NCBI GenBank assembly: GCA_963585895.1
Contig: CAUZXS010002471.1
Coordinates: 1-64,000 of the forward strand
Length of the DNA: 64,000 nucleotides
Source of the DNA: Sepioteuthis lessoniana
Taxonomy: Eukaryota > Mollusca > Cephalopoda > Myopsida > Loliginidae
Direction of reading: 5' to 3'
This document shows positions 36,929 to 50,400 of the stretch, one piece after another. Numbering within the stretch: position 1 is the first letter of the stretch; every line of letters starts with the position of its first letter. Both the position numbers and the translations under genes were made by a program. The notes under the pieces were generated by a model that saw nothing but the letters and a program-made list of their open reading frames with translations, was not told the DNA's origin and did not search any database.

Positions 36929-38612
36929 ATGATAAAGCTAAAATGCCTACTTTTTAATAATGTTTTACTTCGTTTAGCTAATACAATCATCAGCATTTTA
37001 TCCGTGGCTTTAGTTAGGTTAACCGTAAATATCGTAAGGTCATGCACATGTTTGCAACAAGATCGAGATTTGCAATGTAATTTTACTAAAAACGTTTACT
37101 TTATAAAGATTTTTCTGTTAGTTTTATAGTACAAATGATTAGTTTTTCCCGATAGTTCACGTAGGTTTTCTACTATGAATATCCACTTTTTTCAGGAGTT
37201 TTTCTTTCTATTAACGAATGTTTTGGACATATGTATATTTGCAATGTTATTTAACTAATTTTACATAACCGTTCATTCATTTGACTTTTAAATAAAGACG
37301 TATTTAGATAAGGCTAAAATGCCTACCGCTTTATACCTTTGAATTTTAACTAAAAGATGTATTATGATGAAGCCTAAATACCTACTTTTTAACAATGTTT
37401 TACTTCGTTTAGCTAATATTATCATAAGCATTTTATCCGTTGCTTCCGTTATGTTAACCGTAAAATCGTAAGCTCATGCAGACGTTTACAAAAAGAACGT
37501 GATTTGCAATGTAATTTGACCAAAAGCTTAAATTTATAAAGATTTATCTGTTAGTTTGTTAGTATAAATGATTAGTGTTTCATGATAGTTAACGTAGATT
37601 TTTTTACTATGAATTTCCCTGCTTTTCCGAAGTTTTTTTTATATTAATGTATAAAACGTGTGCACATATATATGTTTAGGACAAAAAGTATATGTGCAAT
37701 GATATTTAACTAATTTTACATACCCGTTCATTCCTTTGAATTTTTACTAAAAGACGTATAACGCTAAAATGCCTACCGCTTTATACGTTTGAATTTTAAC
37801 TAAATGCCTACTTTTTAACAATGTTTTACTTCGTTTAGCTTATCTCATCATAAGCATTTTATCCGTTGCTTCAGTTATGTTAACCGTAAAATCGTAAGCT
37901 CATGCAGACGTTTACAAAAAGAACGTGATTTGCTATGTAATTTGACCAAAAGCTTAAATTTATAAAGATTTATCTGTTAGTTTGTTAGTATAAATGATTA
38001 GTGTTTCATGATAGTTAACGTAGATTTTTTTACTATGAATTTCCATGCTTTTCCGAAGTTTTTTTTTATATTAACGTATATAACGTGTGCACATATATAT
38101 GTTTAGGACAAAAAGTATATGTGCAATGATATTTAACTAATTTTACATACCCGTTCATTCCTTTGAATTTTTACTAAAAGACGTATAACGCTAAAATGCC
38201 TACCGCTTTATACCTTTGAATTTTAACTAAATGCCTACTTTTTAACAATGTTTTACTTCGTTTAGCTTATCTCATCATAAGCATTTTATCCGTTGCATCA
38301 GTTATGTTAACCGTAAAAATCGTAAGCTCAAGCAGACGTTTACAAGAAGAACGTGATTTGCAATGTAATTTGACCAAAAGCTTTTACTTTATAAAGATTT
38401 ATCTGTGAGTTTGTTAGTACAAATGATTAGTGTTTCATGATAGTTAACGTAGTTTTTCTACTATGAATTTCCATGCTTTTCAGAAGTTTTTGATATTAAC
38501 GTATATAACGTGTGCACATATATATGTTTAGGACAAAAAGTATATGTGCAATGATATTTAACTAATTTTATATGCCCGTTTATACCTTTCAATTTAAGCA
38601 AAAAGAGGTATT
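36929..38612 (+). repeat. HOR 31: tetrameric unit C-A-(B/A)-B (1684 bp)
   Basis: Long C with a frame at 36929-37129. A at 37364 has GCTTCCGTTATG and ATGTATAAAACG. A chimeric monomer at 37804-38230 starts as B (deleted form, CTTATCTCATC) and changes to A (GTAAAATCG) between about 37850 and 37890. The final B at 38231 has GTTGCATCAG and TCTGTGAG. Confidence 0.93.
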
Positions 38613-39894
38613 ATGATAAAGCTAAAATGCCTACTTTTTAATAATGTTTTACTTCGTTTAGCTAATACAATCATCAGCATTTTATCCGTGGCTTTAGTTA
38701 GGTTAACCGTAAATATCGTAAGGTCATGCACATGTTTGCAACAAGATCGAGATTTGCAATGTAATTTTACTAAAAACGTTTACTTTATAAAGATTTTTCT
38801 GTTAGTTTTATAGTACAAATGATTAGTTTTTCCCGATAGTTCACGTAGGTTTTCTACTATGAATATCCACTTTTTTCAGGAGTTTTTCTTTCTATTAACG
38901 AATGTTTTGGACATATGTATATTTGCAATGTTATTTAACTAATTTTACATAACCGTTCATTCATTTGACTTTTAAATAAAGACGTATTTAGATAAGGCTA
39001 AAATGCCTACCGCTTTATACCTTTGAATTTTAACTAAAAGATGTATTATGATGAAGCCTAAATACCTACTTTTTAACAATTGTCTTACTTCGTTTAGCTA
39101 ATATTATCATAAGCATTTTATCCGTTGCTTCAGTTATGTTAACCGTAAAATCGTAAGCTCATGCAGACGTTTACAAAAAGAACGTGATTTGCAATGTAAT
39201 TTGACCAAAAGCTTAAATTTATAAAGATTTATCTGTTAGTTTGTTAGTATAAATGATTAGTGTTTCATGATAGTTAACGTAGATTTTTTTACTATGAATT
39301 TCCATGCTTTTCCGAAGTTTTTTTTATATTAACGTATATAACGTGTGCACATATATATGTTCAGGACAAAAAGTATATGTGCAATGATATTTAACTAATT
39401 TTACATACCCGTTCATTCCTTTGAATTTTTACTAAAAGACGTATAACGCTAAAATGCCTACCGCTTTATACCTTTGAGATTTAACTAAAAGATGTATTAT
39501 GATGGGGCCTAAATGGCTACTTTTTAACAATGTTTTACTTCGTTTAGCTTATCTCATCATAAGCATTTTATCCGTTGCTTCAGTTATGTTAACCGTAAAA
39601 ATCGTAAGCTCAAGCAGACGTTTACAAGAAGAACGTGATTTGCAATGTAATTTGACCAAAAGCTTTTACTTTATAAAGATTTATCTGTTAGTTTGTTAGT
39701 ACAAATGATTAGTGTTTCATGATAGTTAACGTAGTTTTTCTACTATGAATTTCCATGCTTTTCAGAAGTTTTTGATATTAACGTATATAACGTGTGCACA
39801 TATATATGTTTAGGACAAAAAGTATATGTGCAATGATATTTAACTAATTTTATATGCCCGTTTATACCTTTCAATTTAAGCAAAAAGAGGTATT
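38613..39894 (+). repeat. HOR 32 (1282 bp)
   Basis: Long C with a frame at 38613-38813. A has CAATTGTCTTAC. Undeleted B with a frame at 39499-39699. Confidence 0.95.
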
Positions 39895-41151
39895 ATGATA
39901 AAGCTAAAATGCCTACTTTTTAATAATGTTTTACTTCGTTTAGCTAATACAATCATCAGCATTTTATCCGTGGCTTTAGTTAGGTTAACCGTAAATATCG
40001 TAAGGTCATGCACATGTTTGCAACAAGATCGAGATTTGCAATGTAATTTTACTAAAAACGTTTACTTTATAAAGATTTTTCTGTTAGTTTTATAGTACAA
40101 ATGATTAGTTTTTCCCGATAGTTCACGTAGGTTTTCTACTATGAATATCCACTTTTTTCAGGAGTTTTTCTTTCTATTAACGAATGTTTTGGACATATGT
40201 ATATTTGCAATGTTATTTAACTAATTTTACATAACCGTTCATTCATTTGACTTTTAAATAAAGACGTATTTAGATAAGGCTAAAATGCCTACCGCTTTAT
40301 ACCTTTGAATTTTAACTAAAAGATGTATTATGATGAAGCCTAAATACCTACTTTTTAACAATGTTTTACTTCGTTTAGCTAATATTATCATAAGCATTTT
40401 ATCCGTTGCTTCCGTTATGTTTACCGTAAAATCGTAAGCTCATGCAGACGTTTACAAAAAGAACGTGATTTGCAATGTAATTTGACCAAAAGCTTAAATT
40501 TATAAAGATTTATCTGTTAGTTTGTTAGTATAAATGATTAGTGTTTCATGATAGTTAACGTAGATTTTTTTACTATGAATTTCCCTGCTTTTCCGAAGTT
40601 TTTTTTATATTAATGTATAAAACGTGTGCACATATATATGTTTAGGACAAAAAGTATATGTGCAATGATATTTAACTAATTTTACATACCCGTTCATTCC
40701 TTTGAATTTTTACTAAAAGACGTATAACGCTAAAATGCCTACCGCTTTATACGTTTGAATTTTAACTAAATGCCTACTTTTTAACAATGTTTTACTTCGT
40801 TTAGCTTATCTCATCATAAGCATTTTATCCGTTGCTTCAGTTATGTTAACCGTAAAAATCGTAAGCTCAAGCAGACGTTTACAAGAAGAACGTGATTTGC
40901 AATGTAATTTGACCAAAAGCTTTTACTTTATAAAGATTTATCTGTTAGTTTGTTAGTACAAATGATTAGTGTTTCATGATAGTTAACGTAGTTTTTCTAC
41001 TATGAATTTCCATGCTTTTCAGAAGTTTTTGATATTAACGTATATAACGTGTGCACATATATATGTTTAGGACAAAAAGTATATGTGCAATGATATTTAA
41101 CTAATTTTATATGCCCGTTTATACCTTTCAATTTAAGCAAAAAGAGGTATT
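39895..41151 (+). repeat. HOR 33 (1257 bp)
   Basis: Long C with a frame at 39895-40095. A (40330) has GCTTCCGTTATGTTTACC. Deleted B with the TATACGTTTG leader. Confidence 0.95.
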
Positions 41152-42392
41152 ATGATAAAGCTAAAATGCCTACTTTTTAATAATGTTTTACTTCGTTTAG
41201 CTAATACAATCATCAGCATTTTATCCGTGGCTTTAGTTAGGTTAACCGTAAATATCGTAAGGTCATGCACATGTTTGCAACAAGATCGAGATTTGCAATG
41301 TAATTTTACTAAAAACGTTTACTTTATCTGTTAGTTTTATAGTACAAATGATTAGTTTTTCCCGATAGTTCACGTAGGTTTTCTACTATGAATATCCACT
41401 TTTTTCAGGAGTTTTTCTTTCTATTAACGAATGTTTTGGACATATGTATATTTGCAATGTTATTTAACTAATTTTACATAACCGTTCATTCATTTGACTT
41501 TTAAATAAAGACGTATTTAGATAAGGCTAAAATGCCTACCGCTTTATACCTTTGAATTTTAACTAAAAGATGTATTATGATGAAGCCTAAATACCTACTT
41601 TTTAACAATGTTTTACTTCGTTTAGCTAATATTATCATAAGCATTTTATCCGTTGCTTCAGTTATGTTAACCGTAAAATCGTAAGCTCATGCAGACGTTT
41701 ACAAAAAGAACGTGATTTGCAATGTAATTTGACCAAAAGCTTAAATTTATAAAGATTTATCTGTTAGTTTGTTAGTATAAATGTTTCATGATAGTTAACG
41801 TAGATTTTTTTACTATGAATTTCCATGCTTTTCCGAAGTTTTTTTTTATATTAACGTATATAACGTGTGCACATATATATGTTTAGGACAAAAAGTATAT
41901 GTGCAATGATATTTAACTAATTTTACATACCCGTTCATTCCTTTGAATTTTTACTAAAAGACGTATAACGCTAAAATGCCTACCGCTTTATACGTTTGAA
42001 TTTTAACTAAATGCCTACTTTTTAACAATGTTTTACTTCGTTTAGCTTATCTCATCATAAGCATTTTATCCGTTGCTTCAGTTATGTTAACCGTAAAAAT
42101 CGTAAGCTCAAGCAGACGTTTACAAGAAGAACGTGATTTGCAATGTAATTTGACCAAAAGCTTTTACTTTATAAAGATTTATCTGTTAGTTTGTTAGTAC
42201 AAATGATTAGTGTTTCATGATAGTTAACGTAGTTTTTCTACTATGAATTTCCATGCTTTTCAGAAGTTTTTGATATTAACGTATATAACGTGTGCACATA
42301 TATATGTTTAGGACAAAAAGTATATGTGCAATGATATTTAACTAATTTTATATGCCCGTTTATACCTTTCAATTTAAGCAAAAAGAGGTATT
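41152..42392 (+). repeat. HOR 34 (1241 bp)
   Basis: Short C with a frame at 41152-41334. A lacks 7 bp (ATAAATGTTTCATG near 41778), as in HOR 23 but without the 23-bp duplication. Deleted B. Confidence 0.95.
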
Positions 42393-43664
42393 ATGATAAA
42401 GCTAAAATGCCTACTTTTTAATAATGTTTTACTTCGTTTAGCTAATACAATCATCAGCATTTTATCCGTGGCTTTAGTTAGGTTAACCGTAAATATCGTA
42501 AGGTCATGCACATGTTTGCAACAAGATCGAGATTTGCAATGTAATTTTACTAAAAACGTTTACTTTATCTGTTAGTTTTATAGTACAAATGATTAGTTTT
42601 TCCCGATAGTTCACGTAGGTTTTCTACTATGAATATCCACTTTTTTCAGGAGTTTTTCTTTCTATTAACGAATGTTTTGGACATATGTATATTTGCAATG
42701 TTATTTAACTAATTTTACATAACCGTTCATTCATTTGACTTTTAAATAAAGACGTATTTAGATAAGGCTAAAATGCCTACCGCTTTATACCTTTGAATTT
42801 TAACTAAAAGATGTATTATGATGAAGCCTAAATACCTACTTTTTAACAATTGTCTTACTTCGTTTAGCTAATATTATCATAAGCATTTTATCCGTTGCTT
42901 CAGTTATGTTAACCGTAAAATCGTAAGCTCATGCAGACGTTTACAAAAAGAACGTGATTTGCAATGTAATTTGACCAAAAGCTTAAATTTATAAAGATTT
43001 ATCTGTTAGTTTGTTAGTATAAATGATTAGTGTTTCATGATAGTTAACGTAGATTTTTTTACTATGAATTTCCATGCTTTTCCGAAGTTTTTTTTATATT
43101 AACGTATATAACGTGTGCACATATATATGTTCAGGACAAAAAGTATATGTGCAATGATATTTAACTAATTTTACATACCCGTTCATTCCTTTGAATTTTT
43201 ACTAAAAGACGTATAACGCTAAAATGCCTACCGCTTTATACCTTTGAGATTTAACTAAAAGATGTATTATGATGGGGCCTAAATGGCTACTTTTTAACAA
43301 TGTTTTACTTCGTTTAGCTTATCTCATCATAAGCATTTTATCCGTTGCTTCAGTTATGTTAACCGTAAAAATCGTAAGCTCAAGCAGACGTTTACAAGAA
43401 GAACGTGATTTGCAATGTAATTTGACCAAAAGCTTTTACTTTATAAAGATTTATCTGTTAGTTTGTTAGTACAAATGATTAGTGTTTCATGATAGTTAAC
43501 GTAGTTTTTCTACTATGAATTTCCATGCTTTTCAGAAGTTTTTGATATTAACGTATATAACGTGTGCACATATATATGTTTAGGACAAAAAGTATATGTG
43601 CAATGATATTTAACTAATTTTATATGCCCGTTTATACCTTTCAATTTAAGCAAAAAGAGGTATT
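42393..43664 (+). repeat. HOR 35 (1272 bp)
   Basis: Short C with a frame at 42393-42575. A has CAATTGTCTTAC. Undeleted B with a frame at 43269-43469. Confidence 0.95.
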
Positions 43665-45348
43665 ATGATAAAGCTAAAATGCCTACTTTTTAATAATGTT
43701 TTACTTCGTTTAGCTAATACAATCATCAGCATTTTATCCGTGGCTTTAGTTAGGTTAACCGTAAATATCGTAAGGTCATGCACATGTTTGCAACAAGATC
43801 GAGATTTGCAATGTAATTTTACTAAAAACGTTTACTTTATAAAGATTTTTCTGTTAGTTTTATAGTACAAATGATTAGTTTTTCCCGATAGTTCACGTAG
43901 GTTTTCTACTATGAATATCCACTTTTTTCAGGAGTTTTTCTTTCTATTAACGAATGTTTTGGACATATGTATATTTGCAATGTTATTTAACTAATTTTAC
44001 ATAACCGTTCATTCATTTGACTTTTAAATAAAGACGTATTTAGATAAGGCTAAAATGCCTACCGCTTTATACCTTTGAATTTTAACTAAAAGATGTATTA
44101 TGATGAAGCCTAAATACCTACTTTTTAACAATGTTTTACTTCGTTTAGCTAATATTATCATAAGCATTTTATCCGTTGCTTCCGTTATGTTAACCGTAAA
44201 ATCGTAAGCTCATGCAGACGTTTACAAAAAGAACGTGATTTGCAATGTAATTTGACCAAAAGCTTAAATTTATAAAGATTTATCTGTTAGTTTGTTAGTA
44301 TAAATGATTAGTGTTTCATGATAGTTAACGTAGATTTTTTTACTATGAATTTCCCTGCTTTTCCGAAGTTTTTTTTATATTAATGTATAAAACGTGTGCA
44401 CATATATATGTTTAGGACAAAAAGTATATGTGCAATGATATTTAACTAATTTTACATACCCGTTCATTCCTTTGAATTTTTACTAAAAGACGTATAACGC
44501 TAAAATGCCTACCGCTTTATACGTTTGAATTTTAACTAAATGCCTACTTTTTAACAATGTTTTACTTCGTTTAGCTTATCTCATCATAAGCATTTTATCC
44601 GTTGCTTCAGTTATGTTAACCGTAAAATCGTAAGCTCATGCAGACGTTTACAAAAAGAACGTGATTTGCAATGTAATTTGACCAAAAGCTTAAATTTATA
44701 AAGATTTATCTGTTAGTTTGTTAGTATAAATGATTAGTGTTTCATGATAGTTAACGTAGATTTTTTTACTATGAATTTCCATGCTTTTCCGAAGTTTTTT
44801 TTTATATTAACGTATATAACGTGTGCACATATATATGTTTAGGACAAAAAGTATATGTGCAATGATATTTAACTAATTTTACATACCCGTTCATTCCTTT
44901 GAATTTTTACTAAAAGACGTATAACGCTAAAATGCCTACCGCTTTATACCTTTGAATTTTAACTAAATGCCTACTTTTTAACAATGTTTTACTTCGTTTA
45001 GCTTATCTCATCATAAGCATTTTATCCGTTGCATCAGTTATGTTAACCGTAAAAATCGTAAGCTCAAGCAGACGTTTACAAGAAGAACGTGATTTGCAAT
45101 GTAATTTGACCAAAAGCTTTTACTTTATAAAGATTTATCTGTGAGTTTGTTAGTACAAATGATTAGTGTTTCATGATAGTTAACGTAGTTTTTCTACTAT
45201 GAATTTCCATGCTTTTCAGAAGTTTTTGATATTAACGTATATAACGTGTGCACATATATATGTTTAGGACAAAAAGTATATGTGCAATGATATTTAACTA
45301 ATTTTATATGCCCGTTTATACCTTTCAATTTAAGCAAAAAGAGGTATT
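43665..45348 (+). repeat. HOR 36: second tetrameric unit C-A-(B/A)-B (1684 bp)
   Basis: This is a copy of HOR 31 at a distance of 6736 bp. Long C with a frame at 43665-43865, A at 44100, chimeric B/A monomer from 44540, final deleted B from 44967. It differs from HOR 31 at least at 44670 (A here, T at 37934). Confidence 0.93.
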
Positions 45349-46630
45349 ATGATAAAGCTAAAATGCCTACTTTTTAATAATGTTTTACTTCGTTTAGCTA
45401 ATACAATCATCAGCATTTTATCCGTGGCTTTAGTTAGGTTAACCGTAAATATCGTAAGGTCATGCACATGTTTGCAACAAGATCGAGATTTGCAATGTAA
45501 TTTTACTAAAAACGTTTACTTTATAAAGATTTTTCTGTTAGTTTTATAGTACAAATGATTAGTTTTTCCCGATAGTTCACGTAGGTTTTCTACTATGAAT
45601 ATCCACTTTTTTCAGGAGTTTTTCTTTCTATTAACGAATGTTTTGGACATATGTATATTTGCAATGTTATTTAACTAATTTTACATAACCGTTCATTCAT
45701 TTGACTTTTAAATAAAGACGTATTTAGATAAGGCTAAAATGCCTACCGCTTTATACCTTTGAATTTTAACTAAAAGATGTATTATGATGAAGCCTAAATA
45801 CCTACTTTTTAACAATTGTCTTACTTCGTTTAGCTAATATTATCATAAGCATTTTATCCGTTGCTTCAGTTATGTTAACCGTAAAATCGTAAGCTCATGC
45901 AGACGTTTACAAAAAGAACGTGATTTGCAATGTAATTTGACCAAAAGCTTAAATTTATAAAGATTTATCTGTTAGTTTGTTAGTATAAATGATTAGTGTT
46001 TCATGATAGTTAACGTAGATTTTTTTACTATGAATTTCCATGCTTTTCCGAAGTTTTTTTTATATTAACGTATATAACGTGTGCACATATATATGTTCAG
46101 GACAAAAAGTATATGTGCAATGATATTTAACTAATTTTACATACCCGTTCATTCCTTTGAATTTTTACTAAAAGACGTATAACGCTAAAATGCCTACCGC
46201 TTTATACCTTTGAGATTTAACTAAAAGATGTATTATGATGGGGCCTAAATGGCTACTTTTTAACAATGTTTTACTTCGTTTAGCTTATCTCATCATAAGC
46301 ATTTTATCCGTTGCTTCAGTTATGTTAACCGTAAAAATCGTAAGCTCAAGCAGACGTTTACAAGAAGAACGTGATTTGCAATGTAATTTGACCAAAAGCT
46401 TTTACTTTATAAAGATTTATCTGTTAGTTTGTTAGTACAAATGATTAGTGTTTCATGATAGTTAACGTAGTTTTTCTACTATGAATTTCCATGCTTTTCA
46501 GAAGTTTTTGATATTAACGTATATAACGTGTGCACATATATATGTTTAGGACAAAAAGTATATGTGCAATGATATTTAACTAATTTTATATGCCCGTTTA
46601 TACCTTTCAATTTAAGCAAAAAGAGGTATT
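45349..46630 (+). repeat. HOR 37 (1282 bp)
   Basis: Long C with a frame at 45349-45549. A has CAATTGTCTTAC. Undeleted B with a frame at 46235-46435. Copy of HOR 32. Confidence 0.95.
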
Positions 46631-47887
46631 ATGATAAAGCTAAAATGCCTACTTTTTAATAATGTTTTACTTCGTTTAGCTAATACAATCATCAGCATTT
46701 TATCCGTGGCTTTAGTTAGGTTAACCGTAAATATCGTAAGGTCATGCACATGTTTGCAACAAGATCGAGATTTGCAATGTAATTTTACTAAAAACGTTTA
46801 CTTTATAAAGATTTTTCTGTTAGTTTTATAGTACAAATGATTAGTTTTTCCCGATAGTTCACGTAGGTTTTCTACTATGAATATCCACTTTTTTCAGGAG
46901 TTTTTCTTTCTATTAACGAATGTTTTGGACATATGTATATTTGCAATGTTATTTAACTAATTTTACATAACCGTTCATTCATTTGACTTTTAAATAAAGA
47001 CGTATTTAGATAAGGCTAAAATGCCTACCGCTTTATACCTTTGAATTTTAACTAAAAGATGTATTATGATGAAGCCTAAATACCTACTTTTTAACAATGT
47101 TTTACTTCGTTTAGCTAATATTATCATAAGCATTTTATCCGTTGCTTCCGTTATGTTTACCGTAAAATCGTAAGCTCATGCAGACGTTTACAAAAAGAAC
47201 GTGATTTGCAATGTAATTTGACCAAAAGCTTAAATTTATAAAGATTTATCTGTTAGTTTGTTAGTATAAATGATTAGTGTTTCATGATAGTTAACGTAGA
47301 TTTTTTTACTATGAATTTCCCTGCTTTTCCGAAGTTTTTTTTATATTAATGTATAAAACGTGTGCACATATATATGTTTAGGACAAAAAGTATATGTGCA
47401 ATGATATTTAACTAATTTTACATACCCGTTCATTCCTTTGAATTTTTACTAAAAGACGTATAACGCTAAAATGCCTACCGCTTTATACGTTTGAATTTTA
47501 ACTAAATGCCTACTTTTTAACAATGTTTTACTTCGTTTAGCTTATCTCATCATAAGCATTTTATCCGTTGCTTCAGTTATGTTAACCGTAAAAATCGTAA
47601 GCTCAAGCAGACGTTTACAAGAAGAACGTGATTTGCAATGTAATTTGACCAAAAGCTTTTACTTTATAAAGATTTATCTGTTAGTTTGTTAGTACAAATG
47701 ATTAGTGTTTCATGATAGTTAACGTAGTTTTTCTACTATGAATTTCCATGCTTTTCAGAAGTTTTTGATATTAACGTATATAACGTGTGCACATATATAT
47801 GTTTAGGACAAAAAGTATATGTGCAATGATATTTAACTAATTTTATATGCCCGTTTATACCTTTCAATTTAAGCAAAAAGAGGTATT
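46631..47887 (+). repeat. HOR 38 (1257 bp)
   Basis: Long C with a frame at 46631-46831. A has GCTTCCGTTATGTTTACC, as in HOR 33. Deleted B. Confidence 0.95.
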
Positions 47888-49128
47888 ATGATAAAGCTAA
47901 AATGCCTACTTTTTAATAATGTTTTACTTCGTTTAGCTAATACAATCATCAGCATTTTATCCGTGGCTTTAGTTAGGTTAACCGTAAATATCGTAAGGTC
48001 ATGCACATGTTTGCAACAAGATCGAGATTTGCAATGTAATTTTACTAAAAACGTTTACTTTATCTGTTAGTTTTATAGTACAAATGATTAGTTTTTCCCG
48101 ATAGTTCACGTAGGTTTTCTACTATGAATATCCACTTTTTTCAGGAGTTTTTCTTTCTATTAACGAATGTTTTGGACATATGTATATTTGCAATGTTATT
48201 TAACTAATTTTACATAACCGTTCATTCATTTGACTTTTAAATAAAGACGTATTTAGATAAGGCTAAAATGCCTACCGCTTTATACCTTTGAATTTTAACT
48301 AAAAGATGTATTATGATGAAGCCTAAATACCTACTTTTTAACAATGTTTTACTTCGTTTAGCTAATATTATCATAAGCATTTTATCCGTTGCTTCAGTTA
48401 TGTTAACCGTAAAATCGTAAGCTCATGCAGACGTTTACAAAAAGAACGTGATTTGCAATGTAATTTGACCAAAAGCTTAAATTTATAAAGATTTATCTGT
48501 TAGTTTGTTAGTATAAATGTTTCATGATAGTTAACGTAGATTTTTTTACTATGAATTTCCATGCTTTTCCGAAGTTTTTTTTTATATTAACGTATATAAC
48601 GTGTGCACATATATATGTTTAGGACAAAAAGTATATGTGCAATGATATTTAACTAATTTTACATACCCGTTCATTCCTTTGAATTTTTACTAAAAGACGT
48701 ATAACGCTAAAATGCCTACCGCTTTATACGTTTGAATTTTAACTAAATGCCTACTTTTTAACAATGTTTTACTTCGTTTAGCTTATCTCATCATAAGCAT
48801 TTTATCCGTTGCTTCAGTTATGTTAACCGTAAAAATCGTAAGCTCAAGCAGACGTTTACAAGAAGAACGTGATTTGCAATGTAATTTGACCAAAAGCTTT
48901 TACTTTATAAAGATTTATCTGTTAGTTTGTTAGTACAAATGATTAGTGTTTCATGATAGTTAACGTAGTTTTTCTACTATGAATTTCCATGCTTTTCAGA
49001 AGTTTTTGATATTAACGTATATAACGTGTGCACATATATATGTTTAGGACAAAAAGTATATGTGCAATGATATTTAACTAATTTTATATGCCCGTTTATA
49101 CCTTTCAATTTAAGCAAAAAGAGGTATT
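47888..49128 (+). repeat. HOR 39 (1241 bp)
   Basis: Short C with a frame at 47888-48070. A has the 7-bp deletion. Deleted B with the TATACGTTTG leader. Copy of HOR 34. Confidence 0.95.
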
Positions 49129-50400
49129 ATGATAAAGCTAAAATGCCTACTTTTTAATAATGTTTTACTTCGTTTAGCTAATACAATCATCAGCATTTTA
49201 TCCGTGGCTTTAGTTAGGTTAACCGTAAATATCGTAAGGTCATGCACATGTTTGCAACAAGATCGAGATTTGCAATGTAATTTTACTAAAAACGTTTACT
49301 TTATCTGTTAGTTTTATAGTACAAATGATTAGTTTTTCCCGATAGTTCACGTAGGTTTTCTACTATGAATATCCACTTTTTTCAGGAGTTTTTCTTTCTA
49401 TTAACGAATGTTTTGGACATATGTATATTTGCAATGTTATTTAACTAATTTTACATAACCGTTCATTCATTTGACTTTTAAATAAAGACGTATTTAGATA
49501 AGGCTAAAATGCCTACCGCTTTATACCTTTGAATTTTAACTAAAAGATGTATTATGATGAAGCCTAAATACCTACTTTTTAACAATTGTCTTACTTCGTT
49601 TAGCTAATATTATCATAAGCATTTTATCCGTTGCTTCAGTTATGTTAACCGTAAAATCGTAAGCTCATGCAGACGTTTACAAAAAGAACGTGATTTGCAA
49701 TGTAATTTGACCAAAAGCTTAAATTTATAAAGATTTATCTGTTAGTTTGTTAGTATAAATGATTAGTGTTTCATGATAGTTAACGTAGATTTTTTTACTA
49801 TGAATTTCCATGCTTTTCCGAAGTTTTTTTTATATTAACGTATATAACGTGTGCACATATATATGTTCAGGACAAAAAGTATATGTGCAATGATATTTAA
49901 CTAATTTTACATACCCGTTCATTCCTTTGAATTTTTACTAAAAGACGTATAACGCTAAAATGCCTACCGCTTTATACCTTTGAGATTTAACTAAAAGATG
50001 TATTATGATGGGGCCTAAATGGCTACTTTTTAACAATGTTTTACTTCGTTTAGCTTATCTCATCATAAGCATTTTATCCGTTGCTTCAGTTATGTTAACC
50101 GTAAAAATCGTAAGCTCAAGCAGACGTTTACAAGAAGAACGTGATTTGCAATGTAATTTGACCAAAAGCTTTTACTTTATAAAGATTTATCTGTTAGTTT
50201 GTTAGTACAAATGATTAGTGTTTCATGATAGTTAACGTAGTTTTTCTACTATGAATTTCCATGCTTTTCAGAAGTTTTTGATATTAACGTATATAACGTG
50301 TGCACATATATATGTTTAGGACAAAAAGTATATGTGCAATGATATTTAACTAATTTTATATGCCCGTTTATACCTTTCAATTTAAGCAAAAAGAGGTATT
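49129..50400 (+). repeat. HOR 40 (1272 bp)
   Basis: Short C with a frame at 49129-49311. A has CAATTGTCTTAC. Undeleted B with a frame at 50005-50205. Copy of HOR 35. Confidence 0.95.
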
